Of a stretch of 64,000 nt of DNA, positions 17,401-24,747 are shown piece after piece. Origin of the DNA: Flavobacterium dankookense (GTDB taxonomy: Bacteria > Bacteroidota > Bacteroidia > Flavobacteriales > Flavobacteriaceae); NCBI RefSeq assembly GCF_004362665.1, contig NZ_SNXR01000017.1:1-64000 (forward strand). Reading direction: 5' to 3'. How positions within the stretch are numbered: position 1 is the stretch's first letter; each line of letters opens with the position of its first letter. A program made the position numbers and the translations under genes. The notes under the pieces were generated by a model. It saw only the letters and a program-made list of their open reading frames with translations, was not told the origin of the DNA and did no database searches.

Positions 17401-20239
17401 AATAGTTGGTTCCAATTCCGCCTGTTGCCATAACAGATAGTTGGGTTGCTGTCTCTGATTGACATACGGTTTGAGAAGCTAATGGTTGCGCTGTAATTGT
17501 TGGGTCACTTACCACGTCAATTTGTGCTACGGTACTGGTTAGATTGCCACAACCGTTTGTATAGCTTATGACTACATAATAATAGTACGTTCCAGTAGCA
17601 GTAAAAACGGGTGGTGTATAGCTTGAAGCATTTGAACCTACTGGTGTTCCACCTGTTGTGGTATTGTTAGTATTGCTGTACCATTGGTAGGTTGGTGTTC
17701 CAATTCCACCTGTTGGTGTCACCGTCAAAGGCGATGGGATTGTTGCTCCTACGCATAGACTTTGAGTTGCAAGAGGTTGGTTAGCACTAGTGACAGTGGC
17801 AGAATTTACTATAGTAACTTCGGCAGCCGTTGAAGTGATAAAAGAACAAGAACCAGTTAGCGCAGGAAATGTGATTACGCAATAATAATATACGGTACCA
17901 ACTGTTCCTGCAGGAGGATCATAAGTTGGTGCATTAGAGGAAGGAATTGGTGTTCCACCAGAATTTGAATTAGTTGTATTACTAAACCATTCATAAACGG
18001 GAGTTCCTGAACCGTTATTGTAACTTACGGAAAGTTGGGTTGGTGTTTGTCCAAAGCAAATGTTGCTGTTTACTGGATTGGTAACCATAACAGGTGCTGG
18101 ATTGACAGTAATGACATAGTTTACAGGCGTTCCGTTGCAACCATTGATAGTTGGTGTTATTATGTAAGTCACCGTTCCTGCTGTTGTACTTGTAGTTGTA
18201 ATGGTTTGCACAGGAATGGTATTTGTTCCCGATGTTGCAAAACCACTAACGCCAGCGGTTGCTGTTGCTGACCAATTAATGGTAGCTGTTGATGGATTGG
18301 CAGTTAAATTGACGAGCGTGGTAGCCGTTCCTGAACAAATAGTTTGACTTAAATTGGTAGTAGTGATTGTTGGAGCTGTATTTACTGAAAACGTTTCTGA
18401 AGCCGTGTTAGAAATACCACATTCATTTGTAACGGTTAACGTTATTGTATATGGCGTTGGTGACTCAGGAAAATTGATAGCTCCGGGATTTACTGCACTC
18501 GATGTTGCAGGCGTTCCACCAGGAAAGCTCCAAGCATAAGTAAGAGTACTTCCAGTTGGTGCGCAAGAATTGACTGTGGCAACTGGTGTAATGGTAGCTG
18601 CACCGCAGACATCACTTATTGGAGTTATAGCGACTGTTGGTGGTTTTTTTACGATTACTGTTTCGGTAGCTGTTGCGCTTCCGCAGGAATTTGTAGTGGT
18701 TAATGTTATGGTATAGATTCCTGCTTCTGTAAAATTAAAAGAGGCGTTTTGTGTGGTTTGATTAGGAATTGGTGTACTTGTTGTTCCGCAAAACGCAGGA
18801 GCATAAGCTACCGACCATAGATAGGTTGGCGTTCCGCATTGGTTTGCTAAGTTGGTGGTATTTGTTGCTGTAATGGCTTGTGGAGCACATCCAGCGTTAG
18901 TGTTTAAGGTAAATTGAGGAGTTAGTTGTGGTTCGATACAGATTGTTTTTGTTATGGTGTCTATTCCGCACCTATTACCTATTTTTAAAGTAATTGTATA
19001 ATTACCTGCGACAGAAAAAACGGGACAAATAGTAGCAGAACCACTAACCCAAGAATTTGTACTTGTAGAATTAAAATCATTTCCAAGAGTTCCACTAGCC
19101 AGAGAAAATCCTGTATTTGGAGAAATAATCCAAATCAATTTTGGCGAGGTACATCCTGATGAAGAAGCTGCGTCTCCACCCGTTGAAGTATTAGTAAAAC
19201 AAGCTTGACTACCGACGCAAATATTTTGCTGAGGTAAACTAAATTCAGCCTCAGGTGCATCTGAAATTCTTATTGGAACAACCATAGCAGAGGACTGATC
19301 ACATGGATTAACAGCTATGATATTTGCAAAAAAGGAATTTGTATATGTTGTAGGTCCAGAAACACTCGTTGTTCCACAAGAACTATCTAAAAAAGTGTGT
19401 GTAATAGAACTTGGTGGAGGATGATTGAATGTTGTTGCTGGTGAATTATCATTAAACGTTACGATGTAAGTCGTTCCAGGAGGATTATTTTCAGTTCCTG
19501 TAATTGGAAAAGTTAATGAAGAAGTAATGCAAACATCAGTGTTTCCGGGATTTTCTAATCCTACAGCAGGGTTGTTTCCAACAAAAACTTTATAAATCTT
19601 AGTTATATTACAGCTATTTTGAGCTGAAATTGTATAGGTCAATGTCCACAAACCAACCTGATAAGTATGCGATAAACTTGTCCAAGTTGTACCTGTGAAA
19701 TTAGGAGAACCATCTCCCCAATTTATGCTATAGTTAGTATTAGTTGCTAATGTTGAAGAGGCATTATTAAAGTCTAACTGAGTTGGTTGATTTGTACAAA
19801 CTCGATAAGTAGGAAATCCGTTAAAAACACTAAAATCAGCCGAAGAAGATAAGTCAGCATTTGCTTGAGGCGTAATTATCATTACTGTATTCCCAGTAAC
19901 ATTGCTTACTTGAACTGGATTTGAAGAATCTTCAACACGAACTAAATTATATGTGAAAGTACCACTAGAACTTGTATTCGCTGGAATGGTAATGGTTGAA
20001 TTATTTCCAGTTGTTGATATCGTTTGATTACCCGCAACACCAGTAACAGTGTAAGTAAACGTATAAGGTGCTGTTCCGCCGCTTCCTGTGAAAGTAATTA
20101 GTGGACTGGCTGCGTTTTGGCAAACTGTTGTTCCTCCAGTAATCGTTGCGGCTGGAGCAAGTGTTGTGGTGCTTTCTTTTGCGTTTGTATTTATAACAGA
20201 GGATAGACAAAAAAATAGTAGTACGTATAGTTGCTTCAT
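14435..20239 (-). CDS. giant SprB-like T9SS surface protein with gliding C-terminal domain
   Basis: 1934 residues. Signal peptide MKQLYVLLFFCLSSVINTNA. The first third contains PKD-like domains (YSINWGDGSPNFTG, GIYTITLTTTNSCGSAT), the middle contains Ig-like repeats of the form YYYCVIT/QWYSNT with paired Cys, and the last third has about seven SprB-type repeats (CFGANNGSIAISVAGGTGTY and similar). It ends with VPTAFTPNGDTKNDTY...IYDTWGSLIYS, the gliding-motility/type B T9SS sorting domain. It should be exported by T9SS and displayed on the surface as an adhesin. Paired with the PorP/SprF gene downstream. Promoter and operator at 20453-20497. Confidence 0.92.
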   Translation of the reverse strand: MKQLYVLLFFCLSSVINTNAKESTTTLAPAATITGGTTVCQNAASPLITFTGSGGTAPYTFTYTVTGVAGNQTISTTGNNSTITIPANTSSSGTFTYNLVRVEDSSNPVQVSNVTGNTVMIITPQANADLSSSADFSVFNGFPTYRVCTNQPTQLDFNNASSTLATNTNYSINWGDGSPNFTGTTWTSLSHTYQVGLWTLTYTISAQNSCNITKIYKVFVGNNPAVGLENPGNTDVCITSSLTFPITGTENNPPGTTYIVTFNDNSPATTFNHPPPSSITHTFLDSSCGTTSVSGPTTYTNSFFANIIAVNPCDQSSAMVVPIRISDAPEAEFSLPQQNICVGSQACFTNTSTGGDAASSSGCTSPKLIWIISPNTGFSLASGTLGNDFNSTSTNSWVSGSATICPVFSVAGNYTITLKIGNRCGIDTITKTICIEPQLTPQFTLNTNAGCAPQAITATNTTNLANQCGTPTYLWSVAYAPAFCGTTSTPIPNQTTQNASFNFTEAGIYTITLTTTNSCGSATATETVIVKKPPTVAITPISDVCGAATITPVATVNSCAPTGSTLTYAWSFPGGTPATSSAVNPGAINFPESPTPYTITLTVTNECGISNTASETFSVNTAPTITTTNLSQTICSGTATTLVNLTANPSTATINWSATATAGVSGFATSGTNTIPVQTITTTSTTAGTVTYIITPTINGCNGTPVNYVITVNPAPVMVTNPVNSNICFGQTPTQLSVSYNNGSGTPVYEWFSNTTNSNSGGTPIPSSNAPTYDPPAGTVGTVYYYCVITFPALTGSCSFITSTAAEVTIVNSATVTSANQPLATQSLCVGATIPSPLTVTPTGGIGTPTYQWYSNTNNTTTGGTPVGSNASSYTPPVFTATGTYYYYVVISYTNGCGNLTSTVAQIDVVSDPTITAQPLASQTVCQSETATQLSVMATGGIGTNYSYQWYSDTNNDSANGTLLVGETNNTFTPQTTNAGTFYYYCVITQPTATGCNATSTAAMITVNIAPAFTTTLTSSTICLGQSPPQSPSQLVIVTNSDALSPNYQWYSNTINSNSGGTLLTSENNATFNPPATTAGTTYYYCVVTFPTIVGTCSEIKSAPAEVIINQNPIIGPETATICSTTSFSITPTTAGGNVIPTGTTYTWSTPTVNPVGAITNATAETNSQTAISQNLINTTTNPATVTYTVTPKSGNCIGTNFLVTITVNPAINPNVVATNNTCFNVDNASITTNITGGIPPYIITWTGPNSFSSSATNIQNIEPGNYDLTITDTGNCPFTSSYTISEPNDIIITTDSNNNITCFGANNGSIAISVAGGTGTYTYNWTKDTFPFAATDDISNLAPGVYVVTVSDANNCGPKTATFTITEPPLLQVNLVSQTNVDCFGFSTGAINADVIGGTSPYTYAWSNGETTEDITAIPAGVYNLIVTDNLGCSQNLSVTITQSPEIIINAITTPIVCYGDNNATIDVTISGGVAPYLYQWSNLATTLNLTNLAPDDYIITVTDGIGCIKVLSINIPSPPIFEVTPVVTNISCFGANDGSIDLNFVGGIAPVTLVWNDGSTSGTSRNNLPPGIYSVVITDSKPCTISRTFTIVEPAAIVLSANVTNPLDCTNGSSGAIDLIIAGGTLPYSFLWTNGATTEDVSGVTAGNYGVTLTDANGCSTSKTYTLIRPAPLEIAVTTQTDANCTTRIVNQSFVAQASGGVPPYQYQWSSGNVSGSNNEIMSTPLNGIVIVTATDAIGCTTTFSVDVNNPVIGTASFEPTSIGIINYGMFAIGDPIQFESTITGDYISVLWDFGDGTFSTEVNPIHTYLNVKDSYTVTQTVTYPFGCVYTQQLEINVEKGYILVVPTAFTPNGDTKNDTYKPVTKALKNIQLDIYDTWGSLIYSEKGEVLLGWDGKIKGVNAENGNYYSKVSAETFYGSVINQNQTFVLIK

Positions 20240-20388
20240 CCGTTTTGTTTTAATTTGATATTTTTAACAGTTCTAGGTCGGGTATTTGGCAAAAGTGGTT
20301 AATTTATAGTTAATTACGAAATTATTTTGCTTTATTTATTGTTATTATATTGTTATGGTAGGTTTTGTTTTAATTCAAAATACATATA

Positions 20389-20426
20389 CCATCGGCAGGT
20401 TTCTAAAAAATAGTCTGTGCCGATGG
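20389..20426. promoter_or_regulatory. leader hairpin of the giant surface-protein gene
   Basis: CCATCGGCA (20389-20397) and TGCCGATGG (20418-20426) are a perfect 9-bp inverted repeat with a 20-nt loop. It lies between the predicted -7 box and the start codon at 20239, so it would be folded in the mRNA leader, or act as an operator. Confidence 0.55.
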
Positions 20427-20452
20427 CAATGTTACCACAATTGTATAAGCGA

Positions 20453-20497
20453 CAAATTTATTTACATGGTTTGGAAGTATTTTACGGGAATCCGTAA
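20453..20497 (-). promoter_or_regulatory. promoter with upstream TTACGG palindrome (second copy)
   Basis: Minus-strand -7 box TAAATTTG (20453-20460) with the palindrome TTACGG-GAAT-CCGTAA (20482-20497) 21 bp upstream. Same sequence and same spacing as at 12902-12946. It drives the giant surface-protein/SprF operon with a leader of about 210 nt. Confidence 0.65.
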
Positions 20498-20579
20498 TTG
20501 GGAGAAAAAATTTAGAAAATAGAGGATAGAACATAGAAAATAGAGAATAGAGAATAGACTGAGATAGCCTGTAGATATT

Positions 20580-20984
20580 GCTTCTCGATACAATTTTACC
20601 AACTAAAAATTGGCATTTTCAGTTGGCAAAATCACTCGAAGTGACGGGTGATGTGTGAATAGGTTGTAGGTTTTAGAAAAAAGAGAATAGAAAAAAGAGA
20701 ATAGAAAAAAGAGAATAGATTGAGAGGATACTGTTGAGATCGCTTCTCGATACAATTTTACCAACTAAAAATTGGCATTTTCAGTTGGCAAAATCACTCG
20801 AAGTGACGGGTGATGAGTGAATAGGTTGTAGGTTTTAGAAAAAAGAGAATAGAAAAAAGAGAATAGAAAATAGAGAATAGCGAATAGAGAATAGACTGAG
20901 AGGATACTGTAGAGATTGCTTCTCGATACAATTTTACCAACTAAAAATTGGCATTTTCAGTTGGCAAAATCACTAGAAGTGACG
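20580..20984. repeat. composite repeat array 2: three 67-bp hairpin units
   Basis: Units at 20580-20646, 20742-20808 and 20918-20984, nearly identical to those of array 1, with the same purine-rich spacers (AGAGAATAG, AGACTGAGAGGATACT). The array begins 10 bp after the response-regulator stop codon and is followed by the TTACGG block at 20477-20510, the same order as in array 1. Together the two arrays bracket the SprF/SprB-like operon. This explains most of the gene-free gap 20240-20994. Confidence 0.9.
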
Positions 20985-20994
20985 AAATACGTGA

Positions 20995-21660
20995 CTATAT
21001 AATACCTAAATCTTTGGTAATGGCGATTAGATGGATATTGTTGTTGGCTTTGAAGTAGTCTTTTAATTTGGCTACTCTTTTTTCGATGGTGGATTTGCTG
21101 TTTGGCGTGATGTTTAAGTGTTTGAAAAGGGTTTCCATTTCCTCTATGGCAACACCGTTTGCAAGATGGGAAAGCAGGGTAATGTCATAACTGTCTATTT
21201 CTTTTCCTGTTTTGTCTTGTAATGCATGGGCTAGCTCGGGAGAAATGAAGGTTTTGCCATAGAGTAGTGTTTCGATGGCGGTTTTGAGTTGGCTGATGCT
21301 GTTTCGTCCTTTTTTTACGTAGCCATTGATTTGCGCTTCGTCAAAAAGTGTTTTGATGATATAGGGCTTGTCTTCTACGGAATAGACTATCACCTTTATT
21401 TCGGGCTGAATTTCTTTGATGGCTTGAATGAGTTCTTCTCCTGACGCTATAGTTACTTCGCGATAGTCTTCTACAAAGGATAAATCGCTAATCAGCAAAT
21501 CGAATGGTTGGTCATCTTGGAGTGCTTTCTTCAGTTTTAGGATGGCATCGTCGCAGTATTTTGCATACTGTATTTCTTGAACTCCCAAGTTTTCAAGGGT
21601 TTGTTTTACGGCGATGTTAATGCTGTCAAAATCTTCGGCTATTAGAACTTTTTTATACAT
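20995..21660 (-). CDS. NarL/LuxR-like response regulator
   Basis: 221 residues. REC domain at 1-125 with acidic Asp10 and probable phosphorylation at Asp59 (LLISDLS) and a Lys in KKGRNS. The C-terminal ~60 residues (ITLLSHLANGVAIEEMETLF, then NSKSTIEKRVAKLKDYF) form a divergent helix-turn-helix resembling the LuxR/NarL class. It starts 5 bp after the stop of the sensor kinase and is its evident partner. The likely binding site is the TTACGG palindrome in front of the neighbouring surface-protein genes; this is inference from position and symmetry. Confidence 0.82.
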   Translation of the reverse strand: MYKKVLIAEDFDSINIAVKQTLENLGVQEIQYAKYCDDAILKLKKALQDDQPFDLLISDLSFVEDYREVTIASGEELIQAIKEIQPEIKVIVYSVEDKPYIIKTLFDEAQINGYVKKGRNSISQLKTAIETLLYGKTFISPELAHALQDKTGKEIDSYDITLLSHLANGVAIEEMETLFKHLNITPNSKSTIEKRVAKLKDYFKANNNIHLIAITKDLGII

Positions 21661-21665
21661 ACTCT

Positions 21666-23300
21666 TTATTTTGGGATTGTAATCTTTGCTTTGAAACCTT
21701 TGTTTGGTTCGGTATCAAAAGTAATTGTTCCTTTTAGAGAATGAATACGGTTTTCCGCATTTTGAAGTCCATTTTTTAAATTTAACAGATTGGCTACTCC
21801 AATTCCGTTGTCGGAATAGTTTATTTCTACTGTTTTGTTGTTTGATTTAATGCTTATGCTTGCAATTGAACATTGGCTATGTTTTTTCATGTTGACCAAT
21901 AATTCTTGAATTACTCTGTAGATAGTAATTTTTATTTCTTTTGATGTTTTTGGTGCGTTGAATAATTCCGTATTTACAATAATATTTCGACTGGTAGAAT
22001 TGTAGGTTGCTATAATTGCTTTTAGATTTTCGAGGTATTTTTCTCCTGTGTCGATGTCTTTATTTTCATTGGAAATGTTACGGGTTCGGGTATAAATTGT
22101 ATCTAGGTTTTCTAATAAGACTTCTTTATTACTTGGATCTTCTAAATTTTGGGTTTCGGCAAACGCTATGGCATTGTGTACATCATTGGCTAGTTCGTCG
22201 TGGAGTTTTTTGGCTATTCGGGCTTCGGTTTTATAGGCAGTTTCTTCGATCTTTTTTTGATTTCTAAATCGGATTCCATAAAATAAAAGTGTAGCGGACA
22301 GAATTACTAGGACTAAGAAAATCAATGTAATGTATAATTGTTTTTCTGATTTTAGTTTTTGTTTTTCAAGAAGACTAGTGTCATATTTAATTTTTGCAAA
22401 TTGATTTTTTGCAGATTGTCTGATTTTATTAATACTGTCAGAAAGTGCAATTTGTTTTAGCGCCAATGGTTTTATTTTTTTTTCGTTGCTGGAAGCTATC
22501 ATGAATTTTAGGGCTTCTATTTTATCATCGGGACTATTTACTTTTTGGGCAGCTTGAAGTGCTTTTTGTGCAAAACGAAATGCTACATCAGGATTCTCTG
22601 TTTTATAAAATTGTGATAGGTGAATATAGGAAGCAATGATTTCAGTATTATCTTTTTGTTCTTCTCTTAATTTTAAAGATTTATTAAGGTAGTATTCTGC
22701 ATTTTGATCATTTATATTAAAAAGGGCAAAACCATAATTATCTATAATTTTTGCATAGTTCAATTTGTCTTTTTTTAATTCGGAACTGTTTAATAACGGT
22801 TTTAATGTTAGAATTGCTTTGTTGTATTCTTTTGTTTCAAGGTAGATTACAGAAATATTGTTTTTAATAATGCTTTTATGGACTATGTTAAGGGTATCGT
22901 TTAAGCATTTGTAATAATATTTGAGCGCCTGTTTGTAATCTCCTTGTTCTTGATAGGCAATACCCAAGAAATTATTTATGGCTAGTAAATAATTGTTTGA
23001 TGGTGCTAAATGATATGCTTGAGTTGCTGTTTCTTCTACTCCCGAGAAATCACAAATAATATTCTGCAATTCGGCTATTTGAAGTAAAGCATATATTTTT
23101 TGCTCTGATGAGGTTGCTAGATTTTTTGCTTTTTCAGCATAGTAATAGGAACTGTCATGTTTTTGCTCTTTGAGGTACTTTGCGGCATTTGCAATACACT
23201 TACTATAATCATTATCTGTTGTAGAAAAAGATAAATCATTTTTACAAGCACTGATTAGTGCTAAAATTAAAATCGGGAAAAGAAACCGCTTAAGTATCAT
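21666..23300 (-). CDS. TPR sensor histidine kinase (NarX/DesK-like core)
   Basis: 544 residues. A lipobox-like N-terminus (LILALISAC, Cys19), tetratricopeptide repeats at about 30-290 in the periplasm, a membrane helix at 322-342, an H-box KKLHDELAND with His367, and an HATPase domain (VIQELLVNMKKHSQC, NYSDNGIGV, GLQNAENRIHSLKG). The kinase core is of the HisKA_3 type that partners with NarL-like regulators. It lies in an operon with the polyproline mini-lipoprotein upstream and the regulator downstream. The lipid anchor plus transmembrane helix is an unusual combination for a kinase. Confidence 0.87.
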   Translation of the reverse strand: MILKRFLFPILILALISACKNDLSFSTTDNDYSKCIANAAKYLKEQKHDSSYYYAEKAKNLATSSEQKIYALLQIAELQNIICDFSGVEETATQAYHLAPSNNYLLAINNFLGIAYQEQGDYKQALKYYYKCLNDTLNIVHKSIIKNNISVIYLETKEYNKAILTLKPLLNSSELKKDKLNYAKIIDNYGFALFNINDQNAEYYLNKSLKLREEQKDNTEIIASYIHLSQFYKTENPDVAFRFAQKALQAAQKVNSPDDKIEALKFMIASSNEKKIKPLALKQIALSDSINKIRQSAKNQFAKIKYDTSLLEKQKLKSEKQLYITLIFLVLVILSATLLFYGIRFRNQKKIEETAYKTEARIAKKLHDELANDVHNAIAFAETQNLEDPSNKEVLLENLDTIYTRTRNISNENKDIDTGEKYLENLKAIIATYNSTSRNIIVNTELFNAPKTSKEIKITIYRVIQELLVNMKKHSQCSIASISIKSNNKTVEINYSDNGIGVANLLNLKNGLQNAENRIHSLKGTITFDTEPNKGFKAKITIPK

Positions 23301-23351
23301 TTCCCGAAGTTATTTAAAATTTAATTAGTAGCAACAATTTGCTAAAAAAAA

Positions 23352-23525
23352 TTATGGAGTTGGAGGTGGCGGAGGTGGCGGTTTGATTATACCGTTTTGA
23401 CCTCCAGTATCACCATCAGCATTTACTGCTTGATTGGGAATGTTGTCCTCAATAGCGTCTGCAGTGCAGGACGTAGATAGCACAGAAGCTATCATTATGA
23501 ATGAAAATAAAATTATTTTTTTCAT
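23352..23525 (-). CDS. 57-residue lipoprotein with C-terminal polyproline
   Basis: Read directly from the sequence: MKKIILFSFIMIASVLSTSC, then an acidic Asn/Asp/Gly-rich stretch (ADAIEDNIPN, NADGDTGGQNG) and the end IIKPPPPPPPTP. Cys20 is a lipobox cysteine. Small lipoproteins with a proline-rich tail are common in flavobacteria but have no assigned function I know of. It precedes the TPR sensor kinase by 51 bp on the same strand; it could be the ligand or periplasmic accessory of that kinase. The start has an A-rich upstream region as usual here. Confidence 0.72.
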   Translation of the reverse strand: MKKIILFSFIMIASVLSTSCTADAIEDNIPNQAVNADGDTGGQNGIIKPPPPPPPTP

Positions 23526-23562
23526 GATTTTGAAATTTAAAAATGGAACATAGTTTTGGCTG

Positions 23563-23733
23563 TTCGGATTCTGTCCGAAGCCAAGACAAAGACCAAAGCC
23601 AGTGTCTTTTTCAGAGTACTCGATTTTTTAGGGAAGTGAAGTGAGCTAGAACAGAACCTTTTTTTTATACTTCCCTGAATAAGAATTGGGTTCTGTATAG
23701 CATCACTTTTTTAGGACTAGTTTTGTACATTTG
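23563..23733. promoter_or_regulatory. divergent regulatory region with several dyads
   Basis: Between the mini-lipoprotein (leftward) and the gene at 23857 (rightward). TTCGG-N7-CCGAA at 23563-23579 lies 23 bp upstream of a weak leftward -7 box TAAATTTC (23532-23539). Two interlocked inverted repeats follow: AGGGAAGT (23630-23637) with ACTTCCCT (23669-23676), and ACAGAACC (23651-23658) with GGTTCTGT (23689-23696). Two adjoining rightward -7 boxes are seen, TAGTTTTG (23718-23725) and TACATTTG (23726-23733). Confidence 0.5.
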
Positions 23734-23856
23734 TTCTATCGCGATGTAGAACAAGAACTAATTCTGAGGCAAAGGAAAAGGGTTTTTGTTGGGCTGTTTA
23801 TAAAGAATTCTGATAATTCCGATGTTTCCGAAAATTCTAATAAATCACTTTTTTGT

Positions 23857-24696
23857 ATGAGTAAAACTACTTTTAAAGATTATAAGAAGTTATTACAAAA
23901 TCATTATGAAAGGAGTAAGTCTGACAGATTTTCGGGTTTGCTAGACTCGCCTTCACCTGCTCAAATTAGAACGTTATGTGTAGCTCTTTGTGAAAAAGAA
24001 TTGAGTAGAAAAGATGATGAGGTTTTTAGATTGTTTTTTGAAACCAAAGAAGGAGAGTTGCTAAAAAAATCAATAGACCATTGTAATATTGATAGGTTTA
24101 GACCTATTATTTCTTTTTTGAAAAATGAAACGGATACAGAAAATAGAGTAAGGGTAGAAATGGCAGCAATTCTCTGTGGTTTTGAACCAAGACCTTATAG
24201 TGAGTTTTCGAAAAAAGGTTTTGTAGAGGAAGAAAAAAGTTTTGTTTTTACTGAGGAAAGAAATGGTTTTGATACTATAATTGATAAAACGGTTATTGGA
24301 AAAAAATCAACTTTTAAAAAGAAAGTTGCAGTGGGTGTTTTGGGATTAGCGGTAACTTTTTTAGCTGGTTTTGGAATTAAAGAAATTGTTATCCCTAAAA
24401 AGGAATGCATGGTTTGGAGAGGTGTTCATTATGAAAGGATAGATTGTCAAGATGAGACGTTGGGATTGGTTTCTGAAATTGTGAAACCATTTGATGAAAA
24501 GGAATTTGAACTGCGAAAAATAGAAGTTTGTGATACCACTACTTTTTTTAAAAATGGGAAAGCGGTTGTTTGGTATGGGAAAAAAGATGGTGAAGTAACC
24601 TATTTCAATCAAGATGGACGAAACCCTGAGAATGGTGATGAATTAAAAGAAATTACGCAATATATGATTGATAAATATGTGTTGGAGAGTGAGTAA
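23857..24696 (+). CDS. membrane protein of unknown function
   Basis: 279 residues from ATG 23857 (MSKTTFKDYKKLL). A cytoplasmic helical part of about 165 residues, one membrane helix (VAVGVLGLAVTFLAGFGI) and an extracytoplasmic C-terminal ~90 residues with Cys-containing segments (ECMVWRGVHYERIDCQDE, KIEVCDTTTF). Longer in-frame starts reach 23731 but would overlap the -7 boxes. The topology (intracellular sensor-like part, single helix, small exterior domain) resembles an anti-sigma or signal-transfer protein, but I see no family motif. Terminated by the hairpin at 24716. Confidence 0.65.
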   Translation: MSKTTFKDYKKLLQNHYERSKSDRFSGLLDSPSPAQIRTLCVALCEKELSRKDDEVFRLFFETKEGELLKKSIDHCNIDRFRPIISFLKNETDTENRVRVEMAAILCGFEPRPYSEFSKKGFVEEEKSFVFTEERNGFDTIIDKTVIGKKSTFKKKVAVGVLGLAVTFLAGFGIKEIVIPKKECMVWRGVHYERIDCQDETLGLVSEIVKPFDEKEFELRKIEVCDTTTFFKNGKAVVWYGKKDGEVTYFNQDGRNPENGDELKEITQYMIDKYVLESE

Positions 24697-24715
24697 ATAT
24701 ATCCTATTAAAAGCT

Positions 24716-24745
24716 AAAAACTCCTTAATTTCTTAAGGAGTTTTA
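24716..24745. terminator. terminator shared by converging genes
   Basis: AACTCCTTAA-TTTC-TTAAGGAGTT with flanking A and T runs. It lies between the rightward unknown gene and the leftward murF. Its stem is the same as that of the tRNA-Val terminator (CTCCTTAA/TTAAGGAG). Confidence 0.85.
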
Positions 24746-24747
24746 TT

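Noticed and set aside
14952..18539. Several reading frames of 60-81 codons on both strands inside the giant surface-protein gene
   Set aside because: They are by-products of the Thr/Ser/Gly-rich repetitive coding sequence and lack starts, motifs or promoters.
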